The notes below the pieces were generated by a model that saw only the letters and a list, made by a program, of their open reading frames with translations, did not search any database and was not told where the DNA came from. The translations under genes and the position numbers were made by a program. A stretch of DNA of 64,000 nucleotides from Hymenoscyphus infarciens. Lineage: Eukaryota; Ascomycota; Leotiomycetes; Helotiales; Helotiaceae. Position 1 is the stretch's first letter. Every line of letters begins with the position of its first letter. The stretch lies in NCBI GenBank assembly GCA_001414345.1, contig LLCB01000011.1:1-64000 (forward strand), given 5' to 3'. Of the stretch, positions 61,953 through 64,000 are shown piece after piece.

Positions 61953-62211
61953 TATAATAATATACTATTATCCTAGATAGCTAGAAGTACCTACTATATA
62001 TAAGGTTTCAGTAGTTATTATCTTATATTATCTATTTTAGGAAGGTTATATAGGTTCAGGCTTTTATATTAGCTAACGTATATTATTATTCAGTTTCGTA
62101 CCTCTTATATATTAGCATCGTTTAGAGCTATCTTCGCTCTTTATCTTTAGTTTTCGTATTAATAACCACGAATAGACTACTTCTCTACTCTACTTCTGCC
62201 TTATTATTATA
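61953..62211. repeat. LTR of the 3.1-kb element, right (259 bp)
   Basis: Second LTR copy, followed directly by the CTAGA target duplication. Confidence 0.85.
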
Positions 62212-62216
62212 CTAGA

Positions 62217-62880
62217 GTTTCTTATTAATACTTTACTACTACTAGCTTAAGTTTTATTAAAAAACATACTTATTAAAGGTATCTTATATAACTACTTTTT
62301 TAACTCTAATTACTAAGCTAGTCTAGAACTTAGTATTAGTACTTTTAAAGAAAACTATATAAATATACTAAATATAGCTCTATATATACTAGTATTTATA
62401 ATATAAAAGTATATTAATTTCTTAAACTCTTTAAATAAGCCTCTTACTTTCTACTTATCTAGCTATATTAATATTACTAATATTAATAAATTACTCTTAA
62501 AAGTTATTAATTAAAATAATAAGAAGATAATATTATTTTTTTATAAATCTTCTTATTTTAACTTAAATAATATAATAAGTTTTATAGCTAATACTTATAA
62601 TTAGTTTAAAAAACAAAGAGCTTACTTTAATAAGAATTAGAAACTTATAATAGATCTTAAGAATAAGATATATAATATATATATTATAGCTATTAAGAAA
62701 GTAGAAGAAGATAGAAGAAGAAGAGATAAAATAGTAAGTGAAAATATCTAAAGTATAACTCTTATTCTTATAACTAAAATAAAAACTAATTAATATTATA
62801 ATAGTAAGAGTTAAGATAAAATAGAAGATAAACTATCTAATTAGTTAGATAATCTATTTAATAATATAATTAAAAGTAGT
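62217..62880 (+). pseudogene. Right part of an unidentified transposon coding remnant
   Basis: A plus-strand frame of about 220 codons in which stops are only TAA/TAG, consistent with mutated Gln/Trp codons. It reads ILYNYFFNSNY, then YINFLNSLNKPLTFYLSSYI, then KVEEDRRRRDKIV. The composition is protein-like, but I cannot name the protein. It lies in the copy interrupted by the 3.1-kb LTR element and continues, more decayed, towards the window end. Confidence 0.45.
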
Positions 62881-64000
62881 CTCTTTTTATAATAATTATA
62901 ATAAACTATATTAAGATATATTTAGTTTAAATAAAAAAAGGCTATATAATAATTAGACGATTTATAGAACTATAATTTAAGTAAGAATGATTCCTTTCTA
63001 GACTATTTAAAGCTTATAAAAGCTTATTAGTATAAAGTAAATTTACCTCTCTTTGCTCTATATCTAATAAATAACTAACTAATTAATAAACTTTAAATAG
63101 AATTAAGAAGTTATTATCTTCTTAAAAATAGAGATTTTATTACTTATATATTCTAATATATTACTATATAATAATACTCTAAGTAGCTTATCTTAAAAAA
63201 CAAAGAATAGAGAAGAGCTAGATATAAGAAGTAAGAAGAATAATAAATCGTCTTTAAGATTATTTAACCTCTTTTTAAGTAATAATAATATAATACTATT
63301 ATAATAGTTAAAAAGTATATAACTTAATAAATATAATAATAAAGAAAAAACACTTTCTCTCTTCTTATAGTCTAGAGTTTAAAGCTAAAAAGCTAAGAAG
63401 ATAACTATACTAGAAGAGTTAACTATATTACTATAAGTATATATAAAGCCCTAGTATCTTATAAATTTACTACTAGATCTACTAATAAAGCTCTTTAGAT
63501 TTATATTAAAAGTTCTTAAATATAAACTATTTACTTTTAAACTTTTAAAATAATATCTTACTCTCTTTTATAACTTATTTAAACTTCTAGTAACTATCTT
63601 AGAAAAAGCTTTATAGTTTTTTTTAAGCTATTTAGCTACTTAGGCTAAAAATAGATTAAATAACTAGTAAATCTTTAAATTTTTTATAGTTAAAACTTTA
63701 ATACTACTATTTAAATAAATTTTAAAGTTATCTAGCTAATTAACTTCTAGGGTTTTATAAAAGAAAAGAATTATTAAAAATAAATATATTTCTTAGAAGA
63801 CTTAACTACTAAGCTATATAAGCTTTTATAAGCTATTATTAATATAGCTAGAAAGATGTTTAATATAGATTTCCTTAGCTTTAAACTATTTATCTAATTA
63901 GTATATAAATTTTTTAAAAGAGAGGTTTATACTTTTTTAATATTTATTAGTTATTAAAATAAAAGCTAGCTAAATAAGCTATAAAAAAAAGAGAGAAAGT
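62881..64000. repeat. Unidentified degraded repeat to the window end
   Basis: Very AT-rich DNA with many stops in all frames. It is probably the rest of the same transposon. Nothing specific is recognisable. Confidence 0.5.

Larger units (their letters stand above)
59131..62211. mobile_element. LTR retroelement of 3.1 kb with 259-bp LTRs
   Basis: Direct repeats of exactly 259 bp lie at 59131-59389 and 61953-62211 (start TATAATA, end ATTATTATA). Identical 5-bp target duplications CTAGA flank them (59126-59130 and 62212-62216). The interior is only about 2.6 kb and encodes no visible polymerase, so it is non-autonomous. Parts of the interior match 41.99-42.8 kb and 47.84-48.9 kb in reverse orientation. 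Confidence 0.85.
56650..64000. repeat. AT-rich, RIP-like mutated transposon block 2
   Basis: Same TA-saturated composition as the first block, running off the right end of the window. Only 60.4-61.6 kb is less damaged. It contains a complete LTR element inside other transposon remnants. I cannot identify the sequences at 56.65-59.1 kb. Confidence 0.9.

Overview
This is a stretch of a filamentous ascomycete (Pezizomycotina) chromosome. The evidence is short GT-AG introns of about 44-120 bp inside most genes, a velvet regulator, a Gas1/Egh16-type secreted protein, and two long TA-saturated blocks with the look of repeat-induced point mutation (RIP). The gene set and the AT-block/gene-island alternation would suit a Leotiomycetes plant-associated fungus, but that placement is inference.

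Left, gene-bearing part (1 to about 38.6 kb). The window opens on a poly-G run. Spliced models can be read for GPI18/PIG-V (1290-2708), a YTH-domain RNA-binding protein (3314-6462), a microsomal cytochrome P450 (7939-10135), the velvet regulator VosA (24679-26382), a short unrecognised minus-strand gene (27713-28029), the complex I MWFE/NDUFA1 subunit (30041-30528, minus), a PHD-MYST histone acetyltransferase of the Sas3 type (31118-34625) and a Gas1/Egh16-type secreted protein (37114-38055). NDUFA1 and the acetyltransferase are divergent and share an intergenic region of about 590 bp. About 14 kb between the P450 and vosA holds no gene I can support firmly, only microrepeats and a doubtful exon cluster. 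I see no operon-like or pathway grouping. vosA and the acetyltransferase are both regulators of development or chromatin, and their proximity may be coincidental.

First AT block (about 39.0-51.7 kb). This is a nest of transposons. A 9.9-kb element with two 496-bp LTRs (39850-49759, TSD TAACC/TAACT) sits inside an older copy of its own LTR, which has its own TSD CTAGT. That copy appears to sit in a third LTR fragment. The large element contains a degenerate tyrosine-recombinase (DIRS/Ngaro-like) retrotransposon with reverse transcriptase, RNase H and recombinase remnants and a 176-bp split direct repeat. A clean, non-mutated 240-bp inverted-repeat element has landed inside that.

Gene island (about 51.9-55.6 kb). 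Between the AT blocks lies one intron-rich gene of normal base composition. It encodes a predicted protein of about 862 residues with an HEITH zinc-protease-like signature created exactly across a splice junction. I do not recognise the family.

Second AT block (about 56.65-64.0 kb). It carries a second LTR element (59131-62211, 259-bp LTRs, identical CTAGA TSDs) inserted into the coding remnant of another transposon. Parts of its interior match, in reverse orientation, the sequences on both sides of the tyrosine-recombinase element in the first block, so it approximates an unoccupied site.

All exon joins were made by hand from reading frame and splice-site logic. Protein family names come from recognised motifs. 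No database search was possible.
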